A stretch of 64,000 bases of DNA from a bacterium 210820-DFI.6.37 (lineage in GTDB: Bacteria > Bacillota > Clostridia > Peptostreptococcales > Anaerovoracaceae). The DNA lies in the NCBI GenBank assembly GCA_020558355.1, contig JAJCKG010000010.1, forward strand, positions 62,001 through 126,000. Reading direction: 5' to 3'. Positions 18,082-28,410 of the stretch are shown piece after piece (the stretch's first letter is position 1; each line of letters starts with the position of its first letter). Under the pieces are notes generated by a model. The model ran no database searches. It had not been told where the DNA came from and was given only the letters and a program-made list of their open reading frames with translations. The position numbers were made by a program, and so were the translations under genes.

Positions 18082-18427
18082 AGAAATGGCAATGTTTTCG
18101 GCAAAGGTTCTGGAAGACAAGAAAGCCAGAGATATTACCGTCATCCATATCGGAGCGAAAGCCGCTTTTGCGGATTATATGGTGCTGGCATCGGGAGGAA
18201 GCGAGCGTCAGGTAGGCGCCCTGTGTGATGAACTGGAAGAAAAATTTGAAAAAGAAGGGGTTTTTGTACGGAGCGTTGAGGGAAAGAAAAACTCTGGATG
18301 GATCCTGATGGATTATGGTGATATTATCGTAAATCTGCTGACTGCGGATATGCGGGAAAAATATAATATAGAAAAAGTCTGGGGAGACTGCGAATTTTTA
18401 AATCTGGAGGATGAAGATGATAGATAA
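18071..18427 (+). CDS. rsfS: Ribosomal silencing factor RsfS
   Basis: A 118-residue RsfS (Iojap/YbeB) protein, which binds ribosomal protein uL14 and blocks joining of subunits during starvation. The core [20 protein letters not shown] and the terminal [16 protein letters not shown] are diagnostic. The start at ATG 18071 follows GGGAG and lies inside the end of yqeK; an upstream GTG at 18044 lacks a site. It overlaps the leuS start by 11 bases. Confidence 0.96.
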   Translation: MDCKEMAMFSAKVLEDKKARDITVIHIGAKAAFADYMVLASGGSERQVGALCDELEEKFEKEGVFVRSVEGKKNSGWILMDYGDIIVNLLTADMREKYNIEKVWGDCEFLNLEDEDDR

Positions 18428-20885
18428 GTATAATTTCACAGAAATTGAAAAAAAGTGGCAGGACAAATGGAAAGCAGCGGATGTTTTTAAAACAGTCGAA
18501 GATGACAGCAAAGAAAAGTACTACGTTCTGGAAATGTTTCCGTACCCATCAGGCAAGCTACATATGGGTCATGTGAGAAATTATTCCATCGGTGATGTGA
18601 TCGCCAGATTCAAGACCATGAAGGGCTTCAATGTGCTCCATCCTATGGGCTGGGATTCCTTCGGACTTCCGGCGGAAAACGCCGCGATCAAACACGGTGT
18701 GGCTCCCAAGGACTGGACCTGGAGCAATATCGATGAAATGCGGGAGCAGCTTGGGGAATTGGGCCTTTCCTATGACTGGGACAGAGAGGTCGCTACCTGT
18801 CATCCGGATTATTACAAGTGGATGCAGTGGATCTTCATCCAGTTCTACAACAAGGGACTGGCCTATAAAAAAGAAAATCCGGTAAACTGGTGCCCGAGCT
18901 GTCAGACGGTACTGGCCAATGAGCAGGTTGTGGACGGAAAGTGCGAACGCTGCGGCGCGGAGGTAGGAAAGAAAGAACTGTCTCAATGGTACTTTAAGAT
19001 TACCGACTACGCGGAACGCCTTCTGGACAATCTGGAAAAGCTGCCAGGCTGGCCGGACAAGGTAAAGATCATGCAGAAGAACTGGATCGGCAAGAGCATA
19101 GGCGCGGAAGTGACGTTCCAGATTGAAGGCTTTGAAAAGGGGCTGGATATTTTCACTACCCGTCCGGACACGCTGTATGGCGTAACTTATATGGTACTGG
19201 CTCCGGAGCACCCATATGTAAAAGAGCTGGTGGCGGGAAGTCAGTATGAGGCCGCTGTCAATGCGTATCTCGATAAGGTTCAGCATATGACTGACATTGA
19301 GCGTACTTCCACAACCAATGAAAAAACAGGTGAATTTATCGGTCGTTACGCCATCAATCCGGTCAATGGAAAGAAAGTGCCGATCTATATCTCCGATTAT
19401 GTACTGATGGACTACGGAACCGGCGCGATCATGGCTGTTCCGGCTCATGACCAGCGCGACTTTGATTTTGCGAAAAAATTCGGCATCGATATTATTCCGG
19501 TCGTTGATACAGACGATCCCGAAATCGATGTATATAACCTGAAGGAAGCCTTTGCCGCCGAAGGAAACATGATCAATTCCGAAATGTTCACAGGTATGAA
19601 CAATAAGGAAGCCATCGTTAAGATCATCGATTATCTTGAAGAGAAGGGAATCGGCAAGAAGTCCATCAACTACCGGCTTCGGGACTGGCTCATTTCCAGA
19701 CAGCGGTACTGGGGAACCCCGATTCCAATGATCTACTGTGAAGATTGCGGCTGGGTGCCTGAAAAAGAAGAAAATCTTCCTGTTATGCTGCCAACTGACG
19801 TAGAATTTACAGGAAAGGGTGAATCTCCGCTGACTACCAGCGCCACCTTCGGTCAGACGGTATGCCCGAAGTGCGGAAAACCGGCAAGAAGAGAGATGGA
19901 TACTATGGACACCTTCCTGGATTCCTCCTGGTACTTCCTGCGCTACTGCGACGCGAAGAATGACAAAGAAGCCTTTAATCTGGATAAGATCAAATACTGG
20001 ATGAGCGTCGATCAGTATATCGGAGGTGTTGAACACGCGATCCTGCATCTGATGTACTCAAGATTCTTCCAGATGGCTCTTTATGATCTGGGTCTGGTCA
20101 GCACAGAGGAGCCGTTTACCAACCTTCTGACCCAGGGAATGGTAATTAAAGACGGAAAGAAAATGTCCAAATCCATCGGCAATGTTGTCAGCCCCGCGGA
20201 GATCATCGAAAAGTACGGCGCGGATACCGCGAGACTCTTTATTCTCTTCGCGGCGCCGCCTGAACGCGAGCTGGACTGGTCGGATAAAGGGGTGGAAGGA
20301 AGCTATCGTTTCCTGAACCGCGTTCACAGACTGGTATACGAGTTTGCTGACAGCTGCAAGGACGCGCCGGCGGAATATAAGGCGGAAAGCAAGGCTGACA
20401 AGGAACTGGCTTACGCCATGAATTATACCATTAAAAAGGTTTCCGACGATATCGGCGGAAGATTCAATTTCAATACAGCCATCAGTTCTATTATGGAGCT
20501 GGTCAATGAAATGTACAAATACAAAGAAGGCGAAATCAATCTGGGACTCTTTAAGGCAGCTATCGAGAACCTGGTTCTGGTGCTTTCCCCGTTCACACCG
20601 CATATCTGCGAAGAAATGTGGGAGCATCTGGGACATGATTCCTTCATTTACCGTGAAAGCTGGCCTACATGCGATGAAAGCGCGCTGGCGCGTGACACGG
20701 TAGAAGTCGTTGTTCAGATCAACGGAAAAGTAAAAGAAAAAATGGACGTAAAGGCTGGTCTGAGCAAAGAAGAATTTGAAAAGCTGGCTATGGAAAACGA
20801 AAAGATACAGAAGTTAACAAGCGGTAAGAACGTTGTAAAAGTAATTGCAGTACCAAATAAACTTGTTAATATCGTTGTAAAATAG
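18417..20885 (+). CDS. leuS: Leucyl-tRNA synthetase
   Basis: An 822-residue class I synthetase. It shows the HIGH-type motif in [19 protein letters not shown], zinc-ribbon cysteines in [14 protein letters not shown] and CERCGAE, the editing domain (about 220-420, [20 protein letters not shown]), a second Cys-rich segment [17 protein letters not shown] in [12 protein letters not shown], and the C-terminal tRNA-binding domain. The start is taken as ATG 18417, six bases after GGAGG, rather than ATG 18411 that touches it. It overlaps rsfS, so no leader attenuator is present. Confidence 0.97.
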   Translation: MIDKYNFTEIEKKWQDKWKAADVFKTVEDDSKEKYYVLEMFPYPSGKLHMGHVRNYSIGDVIARFKTMKGFNVLHPMGWDSFGLPAENAAIKHGVAPKDWTWSNIDEMREQLGELGLSYDWDREVATCHPDYYKWMQWIFIQFYNKGLAYKKENPVNWCPSCQTVLANEQVVDGKCERCGAEVGKKELSQWYFKITDYAERLLDNLEKLPGWPDKVKIMQKNWIGKSIGAEVTFQIEGFEKGLDIFTTRPDTLYGVTYMVLAPEHPYVKELVAGSQYEAAVNAYLDKVQHMTDIERTSTTNEKTGEFIGRYAINPVNGKKVPIYISDYVLMDYGTGAIMAVPAHDQRDFDFAKKFGIDIIPVVDTDDPEIDVYNLKEAFAAEGNMINSEMFTGMNNKEAIVKIIDYLEEKGIGKKSINYRLRDWLISRQRYWGTPIPMIYCEDCGWVPEKEENLPVMLPTDVEFTGKGESPLTTSATFGQTVCPKCGKPARREMDTMDTFLDSSWYFLRYCDAKNDKEAFNLDKIKYWMSVDQYIGGVEHAILHLMYSRFFQMALYDLGLVSTEEPFTNLLTQGMVIKDGKKMSKSIGNVVSPAEIIEKYGADTARLFILFAAPPERELDWSDKGVEGSYRFLNRVHRLVYEFADSCKDAPAEYKAESKADKELAYAMNYTIKKVSDDIGGRFNFNTAISSIMELVNEMYKYKEGEINLGLFKAAIENLVLVLSPFTPHICEEMWEHLGHDSFIYRESWPTCDESALARDTVEVVVQINGKVKEKMDVKAGLSKEEFEKLAMENEKIQKLTSGKNVVKVIAVPNKLVNIVVK

Positions 20886-20936
20886 GTTTTCTCAGCTTTT
20901 CTCCCATTGAAGAAAGAAAAGAGAGAACGAAAATTT

Positions 20937-22625
20937 ATGAGAACAAAACAACAGAATAACAACAATAGAGGCGGAGCGCCGGTAAAAATCATCCCGCTTG
21001 GAGGACTGAATGAGATCGGAAAAAATATGACAGTCATTGAGTACCGGGATGAAATACTGATCATCGACTGCGGTCTCAGTTTCCCGGACGACGATATGTT
21101 CGGGATCGATATGGTCATTCCAGATTTTGATTATTTAATAAAAAACAGTAAGAAAATAAAAGGAATGGTTATAACCCACGGTCATGAAGACCATATCGGC
21201 GCAGTACCTTATCTGCTGAAAGTGCTCAATGTCCCAATTTACGGAACCAGATTTCCGCTTGGGCTGATCGAAAATAAACTGAAAGAGCACGGGCTGAAAG
21301 GCCGCCTTCACCCGATCAAGGCAGGACAGAAATTTAAGCTGGGGAGCTTTGAGGTAGAAACCCTCAGGATCACCCATTCCATTGCGGATTCCATCTGTCT
21401 GTGCATCAACACACCCGCAGGAAGAATCTTCCATACAGGCGATTTTAAGATCGACTATACACCGGTAGATGGAGACCCTATTGATTTTGCCCGTCTGGCA
21501 GAGCTGGGCTCAAAGGGTGTTATGCTGATGATGGCGGACAGCACCAATGCGACGAGAAAAGGCTTTACCGCCTCTGAACGTGTGGTTGGGCGGACGCTGG
21601 AGGATATTTTCCGCCGCTCCCAGAGCAGAATCATCATTGCGACCTTTTCTTCCAATGTCCACAGACTGCAGAAGATTATTGACAACGCGGTTTTATGCAA
21701 GAGGAAGGTCGCGGTTTCCGGCCGCAGTATGGTCAATGTAGTAGCGCTTGCTCAGGAGCTGGGCTATATCAAGATTCCGGCTAATGTCCTTGTAGATATC
21801 AATAAAATTAAAAGCATTCCGGACAAGGATCTGGTCATCATAACAACCGGAAGCCAGGGCGAGCCTATGTCTGCTCTGGCCAGAATGGCCACCTCCGACC
21901 ACAAGGCGGTTAAAATCAAAAAGGGAGATATGGTCATCCTGTCCTCCACACCGGTTCCAGGAAACGAAAAGACGGTTTCCAACGTAGTAAATCAGCTTTT
22001 CGAAAAGGGAGCGGAGGTAATTTATTCGGATATTGCCGATATCCACGTTTCCGGTCACGCCTGCCAGGAAGAGCTGAAGCTGATGCATTCTTTGATCCGG
22101 CCGCAGTATTTTATGCCGGTCCATGGAGAATACCGGCATCTGAAAAAACATTCGGAAATCGCTCAGTCACTGGGAATGCCGGAAAGTAAGATCTTTATTC
22201 TGGAAAACGGCGATGAGCTGGATATAAACAGGAGACAGGCAAAGATCGTAAGGAATGTTGCGGAAGCGGAAGGCGTCATGGTAGATGGCCTGGGCGTAGG
22301 CGATGTAGGAAACATTGTTCTGCGGGACAGACGGCTCCTTTCCGAGTCGGGGCTGATTATTGTAGTAGCGGCTATCGACCGGGCAAACAACCGGGTTTCT
22401 TCCGGACCGGATATCATATCCAGAGGATTTGTCTATGTCCGTGAAAATGAAAAGCTCATCGATGAGGCCTGCGATCTTGCGGAAGAAATTCTGGAAGAAT
22501 GCTGCAGAAAGAATATCCGCGACTGGAACGCCATGAAAACAGCGGTAAGAGATGGACTGAGGAAGTTCATCTATAACAAGACCATGAGAAGTCCGGTGAT
22601 TTTACCGATATTTTTGGAGGTATAA
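20937..22625 (+). CDS. rnj: Ribonuclease J
   Basis: A 562-residue beta-CASP metallo-beta-lactamase RNase. The metal motif is MVITHGHEDHIGAVPYLLK, further ligands are in IFHTGDFKID, and beta-CASP features include TTGSQGEPMSALARMA and VHVSGHACQEEL-like sequence HVSGHACQEELK. RNase J enzymes combine endonuclease and 5'-3' exonuclease activity in mRNA decay. A short basic Asn/Gln-rich leader (MRTKQQNNNNRG) precedes the catalytic domain. The ATG at 20937 is chosen since family homology starts shortly after; its ribosome binding site is only a purine-rich GAGAGAACG. No second RNase J gene lies in this window. Confidence 0.94.
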   Translation: MRTKQQNNNNRGGAPVKIIPLGGLNEIGKNMTVIEYRDEILIIDCGLSFPDDDMFGIDMVIPDFDYLIKNSKKIKGMVITHGHEDHIGAVPYLLKVLNVPIYGTRFPLGLIENKLKEHGLKGRLHPIKAGQKFKLGSFEVETLRITHSIADSICLCINTPAGRIFHTGDFKIDYTPVDGDPIDFARLAELGSKGVMLMMADSTNATRKGFTASERVVGRTLEDIFRRSQSRIIIATFSSNVHRLQKIIDNAVLCKRKVAVSGRSMVNVVALAQELGYIKIPANVLVDINKIKSIPDKDLVIITTGSQGEPMSALARMATSDHKAVKIKKGDMVILSSTPVPGNEKTVSNVVNQLFEKGAEVIYSDIADIHVSGHACQEELKLMHSLIRPQYFMPVHGEYRHLKKHSEIAQSLGMPESKIFILENGDELDINRRQAKIVRNVAEAEGVMVDGLGVGDVGNIVLRDRRLLSESGLIIVVAAIDRANNRVSSGPDIISRGFVYVRENEKLIDEACDLAEEILEECCRKNIRDWNAMKTAVRDGLRKFIYNKTMRSPVILPIFLEV

Positions 22626-22630
22626 ACAAG

Positions 22631-22993
22631 ATGAATGTATATGACGAAGCGCACAAGCTGACACAAGCCATCCGGGAATCCGAAGAATACAAGCAGTACC
22701 AGGCTGTTAAGGAAAAAGTAAAGGGCAATTCAGACCTTGAAAAAAGTCTGAGCGATTTTAAAGCAAAGCAGCTGGCTCTGCAGGCGGGACAGATGATGGG
22801 ACAGCAGATGGATCAGGACGCTATGGCGCAGATCCAGAGTCTCTACGCTATTCTGGCCCAGGATCCGCTGGCCGCGGAATATCTCCAGTGCGAGATGCGG
22901 TTTTCCCTCATGATCAATGATGTCTATCAGATCCTGTCGGAAGTGATCGATCTGGGCATCGGCGGATTAGGCGGAGCGGATAACGGACAGTAA
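22631..22993 (+). CDS. ylbF: YlbF-family regulator
   Basis: A 120-residue, mainly helical protein (MNVYDEAHKLTQAIRESEEY) of the YlbF/YmcA family. In Bacillus these proteins form the Y-complex that steers RNase Y and affects competence, biofilm and sporulation. Here the gene starts five bases after RNase J, which suggests a role in RNA decay but does not prove it. It ends in a Gly-rich stretch GIGGLGGADNGQ. Confidence 0.85.
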   Translation: MNVYDEAHKLTQAIRESEEYKQYQAVKEKVKGNSDLEKSLSDFKAKQLALQAGQMMGQQMDQDAMAQIQSLYAILAQDPLAAEYLQCEMRFSLMINDVYQILSEVIDLGIGGLGGADNGQ

Positions 22994-23040
22994 CAGGATA
23001 AAAACTCTTCCGTTGAAAGAACGGCGCGCGTATTGAGGAC

Positions 23041-23069
23041 TTGGCAACCTGGGCAGACTTTGGTATAAT
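23041..23069 (+). promoter_or_regulatory. Strong promoter of efp
   Basis: TTGGCA at 23041-23046 and TATAAT at 23064-23069 with a 17-base spacer, plus TGG directly before TATAAT (extended -10). The 5' leader is about 65 bases. Confidence 0.85.
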
Positions 23070-23142
23070 AAACACAATACAATCTGAAAAAGAATTGATA
23101 ATACTCTAAGTTAAAATATAAGAGAGAAAGGCGAGAGAATTT

Positions 23143-23703
23143 ATGATTTATGCAGGTGATTTTAGAAAAGGTATTACATTTGAAATCAACGGAGAACCAC
23201 ATGTTGTTTTAGACTTCCAGCATGTAAAACCGGGCAAGGGCGCGGCATTCGTAAGAACAAAGTACAGAAACATCCTTTCCGGGGCCACAAGAGAAGAAGC
23301 GTTCAATCCTAACGATAAGTTCCCAAAGGCGCACATCGAAACAAAGACCATGCAGTATCTCTACAATGACGGCGAGCTCTACTACTTCATGGATCCGGAA
23401 ACCTATGATCAGATCCCGCTTCCGTTCGAACAGGTAGAAGAAGCGATGAAATACCTGAGAGAAAATGATGAAGCTACGATCAAATTCTACAAAGAAAACG
23501 CGTTCCTTGTAGAAGCTCCGAACTTCGTTGACCTGAAAGTAATCGAAACCGAGCCGGGCGTAAAAGGTGATACAGCCACCAACGTAACCAAGGCAGCCAC
23601 GGTAGAAACCGGCGCGATCGTTCACGTTCCGATCTTCATTGAAGAAGGCGAAATCATCCAGATCGACACAAGAACCGGCGAATATCTGGGAAGATCAAAA
23701 TAA
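23143..23703 (+). CDS. efp: Elongation factor P
   Basis: A 186-residue EF-P, which rescues ribosomes stalled at polyproline. It begins [20 protein letters not shown]; the tip loop [15 protein letters not shown] carries Lys at position 32, the residue modified in many species. The end [18 protein letters not shown] is fully typical. No modification enzymes (epmA/earP) are visible here. It has its own promoter and terminator, and its codon choice (many AAC, GAA, CCG) looks like that of a highly expressed gene. Confidence 0.98.
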   Translation: MIYAGDFRKGITFEINGEPHVVLDFQHVKPGKGAAFVRTKYRNILSGATREEAFNPNDKFPKAHIETKTMQYLYNDGELYYFMDPETYDQIPLPFEQVEEAMKYLRENDEATIKFYKENAFLVEAPNFVDLKVIETEPGVKGDTATNVTKAATVETGAIVHVPIFIEEGEIIQIDTRTGEYLGRSK

Positions 23704-23718
23704 AAGATCCAAGGAACC

Positions 23719-23743
23719 AAGGGACGTGCCAACGTCCCTTTTT
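23719..23743 (+). terminator. Rho-independent terminator of efp
   Basis: AAGGGACGT (23719-23727) and ACGTCCCTT (23732-23740) pair perfectly around GCCA and continue into a T-run. Confidence 0.9.
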
Positions 23744-23745
23744 AT

Positions 23746-23860
23746 GACCTGCCTGTATCTTTGATACAGCGCGCAACGTGCCCTTGCGGAGCACTCCTTC
23801 GCCTTTGGCTACGCTGTCCGTTTTGCCATTGCCGCTAAAGCGGCGGCAAAAAGGCAGGTC
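23746..23860. repeat. Inverted-repeat-bounded hairpin-rich element between efp and mltG
   Basis: The 115-base stretch is bounded by GACCTGCCT (23746-23754) and its exact reverse complement AGGCAGGTC (23852-23860). Inside lie two further hairpins: CTGTATC-TTT-GATACAG (23753-23769) and one with TTTTGCC/GGCAAAA arms enclosing GCCGCT/AGCGGC. It resembles a small non-coding mobile or REP-like unit. No obvious target-site duplication is seen, and only one copy occurs in this window. An open reading frame through it, fused to mltG, is rejected. Confidence 0.5.
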
Positions 23861-23918
23861 AAATACAGAAATCGTGAAGTCAAGGACCCGTGTATTGGCG
23901 GAAATGAGGAAAAATGAA

Positions 23919-24989
23919 ATGAAGGAAGCAAAAGAACACAGAAAAGGAACCGCGAAAACGATTGTGATTATACTGGCTGTTATTGTAGTGCTGTTGGCAG
24001 GGGGACTGATCTTCTATGTCCACGGTATTTCTGCCGCGGATCCGGGCAATAAAAACAAGGTGGTAGTAACCGTAGAAAACGGTACCAGTGTGCTGCGGAT
24101 TCTCGATCAGCTGGATGAGGAAGGGCTGGTGCGGAATAAGTTTTGTGGAAAAGTGCTTGTAAAGCTTTCTTCTTTGACCGATATCAAAGCCAATACATAT
24201 GTATTGTCCAAGGATATGACTCTGACGGAGATCTTTGACGCTATGAATACAGGTGATACAAAGTATATCTCCCAATCTAAGGTTACCATTATTGAGGGGG
24301 CTACGATCCCTCAGGCGGCAGAGGCTATTGCCAAAGAGTCCGGGCTGTCTGAGAAATCCATTCTCGCGAAGTGGTCAGATGAAGAATACCTCAAAGAGCT
24401 GATTGATCAATACTGGTTCCTTACAGAGGACATTTTAGATCCAGACTTAAAATATCCGCTGGAAGGGTATCTGTATCCGGAGACTTATTTCCTGCCGGAA
24501 GAGAATCTGGATATCGAAAAGATTACGGCTTCCATGCTGGATAAAATGGACCAAGAGCTGACTCCGCTGCAGTCGGATATCAGCAGCAAGCTGGATATGT
24601 CCGTTCAGGAGTTTCTGGCCTTTGCTTCCGTCGTAGAACGGGAATCTCTCTTTGAGGAGGACCGTCCTAAGATTGCGGGAGTCTTTAAAAACCGTCTGGA
24701 TCAGGACATGGCTCTCCAGAGCGATATTACAGTGCTCTATGCGCTGGGCCGCACAGGAGTAAAGGTTTCCGTAGCGGAAACGCAGGTGGATTCCCCATAC
24801 AATACTTATAAAAACAAAGGACTTCCTATAGGGCCAATTTGCGCGGTGCCGGCTTCGACGATGAAGGCCTGCGTCGATTATGAGCCTAGCGACTACCTGT
24901 TCTTCTTCGCCACGGAGGAAGGAAAGGTTCTGTACTCCAAAACGTATGAAGAGCATCAGAAAATCGTAGAGGAAAACAAGTGGTATTAA
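23919..24989 (+). CDS. mltG: Endolytic murein transglycosylase MltG (YceG-like)
   Basis: About 356 residues. A short basic N-terminus is followed by one membrane helix (TIVIILAVIVVLLAGGLIFY) and an extracytoplasmic LysM-like/YceG domain. The catalytic region contains FASVVERESLFEEDRPKIAG, with the conserved Glu, and the end has LPIGPICAVPASTMKA. MltG cleaves nascent glycan strands and sets their length. The start at ATG 23919 is favoured by GAGGA eight bases upstream; ATG 23904 is possible. It begins a unit mltG-trmR-trhP-corC, matching B. subtilis yrrL-yrrM-yrrO. Confidence 0.92.
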   Translation: MKEAKEHRKGTAKTIVIILAVIVVLLAGGLIFYVHGISAADPGNKNKVVVTVENGTSVLRILDQLDEEGLVRNKFCGKVLVKLSSLTDIKANTYVLSKDMTLTEIFDAMNTGDTKYISQSKVTIIEGATIPQAAEAIAKESGLSEKSILAKWSDEEYLKELIDQYWFLTEDILDPDLKYPLEGYLYPETYFLPEENLDIEKITASMLDKMDQELTPLQSDISSKLDMSVQEFLAFASVVERESLFEEDRPKIAGVFKNRLDQDMALQSDITVLYALGRTGVKVSVAETQVDSPYNTYKNKGLPIGPICAVPASTMKACVDYEPSDYLFFFATEEGKVLYSKTYEEHQKIVEENKWY

Positions 24990-25634
24990 ATGAATATAAT
25001 CAACGATAAAGTTACTGGATATATAAACGGGCTGTACGAACCGGTAAATGACCGGCTGGCGCGGCTTCGCGGGGAAGCGGAGGAGGCTCGTGTTCCTATT
25101 ATTCTCCGGGATACCGAGACCTTCCTTCTGAATCTGATACGAATGAAACAGCCGGCCTCCATTTTGGAAATTGGGACAGCCGTGGGGTATTCGGCCGCCT
25201 GCATGGCTTCTGTTTGCCCGGAAAGCGTAATCACTTCCATTGAGGCTGATGAAACGATGGCTAAGGTGGCCAGAGACAATATCCGCGGGCTGGGACTTTC
25301 GGAGAGGATACAGGTCCTTTTGGGCCCCGGTCAGGAAATTCTGGATCAGCTTTGCGGGCCTTATGATTTTGTGTTCATCGATGCGGCAAAGAGCCATTAC
25401 CGGACGTTCTGGGATAAGGCGCTGCCGCTGTGCGGCTTAGGAGCGGTCATCGTCTGTGATAATGTACTGATGAAGGCTATGACGGTCTCCGATGAATACG
25501 ACCCCAAACGCAAATTTAAGACCAGCATAAGAAATATGCGGGAGTTTCTCACATATATTACAAATGCGGAATACGCGGATACTTCCATCCTTCCTGTAGG
25601 CGATGGAGTGTCCTTCAGTATATTGAAAGGATAA
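24990..25634 (+). CDS. trmR: tRNA 5-hydroxyuridine methyltransferase (TrmR-type)
   Basis: A 214-residue class I SAM methyltransferase of the O-methyltransferase family 3. The SAM motif is ILEIGTAVGYSAACMA, followed by ITSIEADETM and the metal-binding YDFVFIDAAKSHY. Its position, directly after mltG (ATG adjoining the TAA) and before a U32 peptidase-like gene, matches B. subtilis yrrM, whose product methylates 5-hydroxyuridine at the tRNA wobble position. The tRNA role is inferred from gene order and family; catechol-type substrates are the alternative. Confidence 0.85.
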   Translation: MNIINDKVTGYINGLYEPVNDRLARLRGEAEEARVPIILRDTETFLLNLIRMKQPASILEIGTAVGYSAACMASVCPESVITSIEADETMAKVARDNIRGLGLSERIQVLLGPGQEILDQLCGPYDFVFIDAAKSHYRTFWDKALPLCGLGAVIVCDNVLMKAMTVSDEYDPKRKFKTSIRNMREFLTYITNAEYADTSILPVGDGVSFSILKG

Positions 25635-25635
25635 A

Positions 25636-26865
25636 ATGGAAAAAATAGAGTTACTTGCTCCGGCAGGAGACTTGGAAAAATTGAAAACAGCAGTAGATTA
25701 CGGCGCGGATGCCGTTTACTTTGGAGGTGAGCTGTTCAGCCTGCGGGCTGGCGCCGGAAATCTTTCCATCCGTGAAATGGAGGAAGGGATCGCCTACGCG
25801 CACGCAAAGGGTGTCCGCTGTTATCTGGCGATGAATATTTTTGCCCATAACGAAGATATCCTTCCTCTGGAAGATTATCTCATAAAAATAAAGGCACTGG
25901 ATATTGACGCCTTTATCGTGTCCGATCCAGGTATTCTTGTTCTGATAAAGGAAGCGATCCCTGACGCGGAGATCCATATTTCCACCCAGGCCAATATGAC
26001 CAATTATAAAACGGCTCAGTTCTGGCAGAGGCAAGGGGTAAAACGGATCGTTCTGGCAAGGGAGCTTACCTTTGATGAGATAATCCGGCTTCGGAAGGAG
26101 CTTCCTTCTGAGATGGAGCTGGAAGCCTTTGTGCAGGGGGCTATGTGTATTTCCTACTCAGGAAGGTGTCTTCTCAGCAATTTTATGATTGAGCGGGACG
26201 CCAACCGGGGGAAGTGCGCGCATCCATGCCGCTGGAAATACGCGTTGGTGGAGGAAAAAAGACCGGGAGAATATTATCCCATCGAAGAGGATGAACGGGG
26301 AACCTATATCCTTAATTCCCGGGATTTATGCATGATCGAGCATATTCCGGAGCTGATCCGGGCAGGCATTACTTCCGCCAAGATCGAAGGAAGGATGAAA
26401 AGCAGCTTTTATGTGGCAACCATTGTGAGCGCTTATCGCAAGGCCATCGATGCTTATTATGAGGATCCGGAGCATTATGTTTTCCAGCAGAGGTGGATGG
26501 AAGAACTGAAAAAGGTCAGCCACCGGGAATTCACTACAGGCTTTTACTTTGATCAGCCCACCAATAAGGATCAGAATTACCAAACCAGTGCCTATACAAG
26601 AAACTACAGCTTCATTGGCGTGGTACAAAGCTATGACCCTGCTACAAAACTGGCGATTGTCCAGCAGCGAAACAAAATGACCGTAGGGGAGGAGATTGAG
26701 GTTTTCGGCCCTTATACGGATTCTTTTACACAGAAACTAACGGTGCTTCTGGACGAGGAGGGAAACCCCATCGAGTCCGCGCCGCACCCGCAGCAGATTC
26801 TGCAGATCAAAATGGAGCAGCCTGTTGCGGAAAATTTTATGCTTAGAAAACGAAAGGAGCAATAA
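25636..26865 (+). CDS. trhP: U32-family tRNA hydroxylation protein (TrhP-type)
   Basis: A 409-residue member of peptidase family U32. It opens MEKIELLAPAGDLEKLKTAV, has ADAVYFGGELFSLRAGA, and the signature EAFVQGAMCISYSGRCLLSN with clustered cysteines (CAHPCRW). Members of this group (YrrO, YegQ) are needed for prephenate-dependent 5-hydroxyuridine formation in tRNA rather than for proteolysis. The trmR gene next door supports that reading, so the two probably act in sequence on uridine 34. It lies one base after trmR. Confidence 0.9.
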   Translation: MEKIELLAPAGDLEKLKTAVDYGADAVYFGGELFSLRAGAGNLSIREMEEGIAYAHAKGVRCYLAMNIFAHNEDILPLEDYLIKIKALDIDAFIVSDPGILVLIKEAIPDAEIHISTQANMTNYKTAQFWQRQGVKRIVLARELTFDEIIRLRKELPSEMELEAFVQGAMCISYSGRCLLSNFMIERDANRGKCAHPCRWKYALVEEKRPGEYYPIEEDERGTYILNSRDLCMIEHIPELIRAGITSAKIEGRMKSSFYVATIVSAYRKAIDAYYEDPEHYVFQQRWMEELKKVSHREFTTGFYFDQPTNKDQNYQTSAYTRNYSFIGVVQSYDPATKLAIVQQRNKMTVGEEIEVFGPYTDSFTQKLTVLLDEEGNPIESAPHPQQILQIKMEQPVAENFMLRKRKEQ

Positions 26866-26868
26866 AGA

Positions 26869-28296
26869 ATGTCAAGTTCTGACCCCGGGTCGCCCTTGGC
26901 GGTCCAATTTATATTTCTGTTTGTATTGATTCTCATCAATGCCTTCTTCGCCGCGGCGGAAATGGCAGTCGTATCTGTTAATAAAAACAAAATCAAGGTC
27001 CTTGCCCAGGAGGGAAACAAGAGGGCTGTCGCGGTGCAGAAGCTGCTGGAAAACCCGAATGTTTTTCTGTCTACCATTCAGGTGGCAATTACGCTGGCTG
27101 GTTTTCTGGCCAGTGCTTCAGCCGCTGTAGGCCTGTCCGATGATTTGGGCGCGGTCCTGATGAAGCTGGGACTTTCTAAAACCATTGCCAATGAACTGGC
27201 GGTGGTGGTAGTGACTGTAATTCTATCCTATATCACACTGGTTTTGGGAGAGCTGTTTCCAAAGCGGATCGCTCTGCAGCATTCGGAGCGGGTCGCCATG
27301 CTGGTGGTACGTCCCATCAATTTTCTTTCGGTTCTCTCCAAGCCCTTTGTCTGGTTTCTCTCCGCGTCGGTCAATGTGCTGCTGCGTATTACAAGGCAGC
27401 AGGTAGATATGGATGACGAAGAATTCTCTGAAGATGAAGTCATGTCTATGCTGGAGGTCGGACAGGAAAGCGGCGTGCTGAAGGAAGAAGGGAAAAAGAT
27501 GATCAACAGCATCTTTGCCTTTGATGACAAGCTGGCCTACGAAATCATGACGCCTCGTACCGATGTGTTTTCCATCGATATCAACGACCCTATGGAAGAG
27601 TATATCGACAAACTGATGGAACTGCGGTTTACCCGCATCCCGGTCTACGATGACGACAGCGATAAAATCATCGGGATCCTGAATATTAAAGATTATCTCA
27701 TTAAGGCCAGAGAAGCGGGCTTTGACAATGTGGATATTGCTACAATCATCCGCAAACCCTTCTTTGTGCCGGAAACAAAGAATATTGACTCCCTTTTCTA
27801 TGAACTGCAGAAAACGAGACAGCAGATCGCTATCCTTATCGACGAATATGGCGGCTTTTCCGGCATTGTCACGGTAGAGGACATCGTAGAGGAGGTCATG
27901 GGCGATATTGACGATGAATACGATGAGGAAGAGCCGGAGATCGAAAAAATCGATGAAAACACCTACCTTCTTGGAGGCTCCATGGACCTGGATGATATTA
28001 ATGAAGAGCTTGGAACCGAGCTGGAATCGGACAACAGTGAGACCATCGGAGGGTTTATTATCGATATTCTGGGTGAGATACCGGATGAGGAAGAAGAAGA
28101 ACGGATCGTCGAAGTCGATCATTATGTCTTCAAGATCGAATCCGTAAAAGACCGGCGAATCGAAACGGTAAAGCTTTATATCATGCCGAAAAAGGAAGAT
28201 GAAGAAGAAGCGGATGATGAGCCGGAAGAAAAAGAATCCCGACGGGAGCGCCGGGAGCGGGAAAAGAACAAAGAAAAAAATGGAACGGATAATTGA
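26869..28296 (+). CDS. Hemolysin/CorC family membrane protein (DUF21-CBS-CorC_HlyC)
   Basis: A 475-residue protein. The N-terminal DUF21 membrane domain covers about residues 1-190 ([20 protein letters not shown]). Two CBS motifs follow (around 215-340, [16 protein letters not shown] and [19 protein letters not shown]), then a C-terminal CorC_HlyC domain. It ends in a charged tail rich in Glu, Lys and Arg. Proteins of this kind are linked to magnesium or cobalt export; hemolysis is only a historical name. It closes the mltG unit and is followed by a terminator. Confidence 0.92.
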   Translation: MSSSDPGSPLAVQFIFLFVLILINAFFAAAEMAVVSVNKNKIKVLAQEGNKRAVAVQKLLENPNVFLSTIQVAITLAGFLASASAAVGLSDDLGAVLMKLGLSKTIANELAVVVVTVILSYITLVLGELFPKRIALQHSERVAMLVVRPINFLSVLSKPFVWFLSASVNVLLRITRQQVDMDDEEFSEDEVMSMLEVGQESGVLKEEGKKMINSIFAFDDKLAYEIMTPRTDVFSIDINDPMEEYIDKLMELRFTRIPVYDDDSDKIIGILNIKDYLIKAREAGFDNVDIATIIRKPFFVPETKNIDSLFYELQKTRQQIAILIDEYGGFSGIVTVEDIVEEVMGDIDDEYDEEEPEIEKIDENTYLLGGSMDLDDINEELGTELESDNSETIGGFIIDILGEIPDEEEEERIVEVDHYVFKIESVKDRRIETVKLYIMPKKEDEEEADDEPEEKESRRERREREKNKEKNGTDN

Positions 28297-28361
28297 CAAG
28301 TAGATGAAAAAATTAAATCAAAAGTATCCAGTTTGGTTTTCAGAAAGAAGAAAACTGTATC

Positions 28362-28398
28362 AGCGGGAAATCTCAAAAGGGTTTCCTGCTTTTTCTTT
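28362..28398 (+). terminator. Rho-independent terminator after the CorC-family gene
   Basis: A stem of about twelve pairs (28362-28373 with 28379-28390, core GGGAAA/TTTCC, a few G-T pairs) around a CAAAA loop, followed by TTTTCTTT. Confidence 0.75.
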
Positions 28399-28410
28399 GC
28401 CAAAATCAAA

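Noticed and set aside
18558..20048. 496-codon minus-strand open frame
   Set aside because: Exactly antisense to leuS, with composition of a shadow frame and no own start signal.
23778..23918. N-terminal extension of mltG
   Set aside because: The extra codons run through the inverted-repeat element and lack a ribosome binding site; the membrane helix and GAGGA support the later start.
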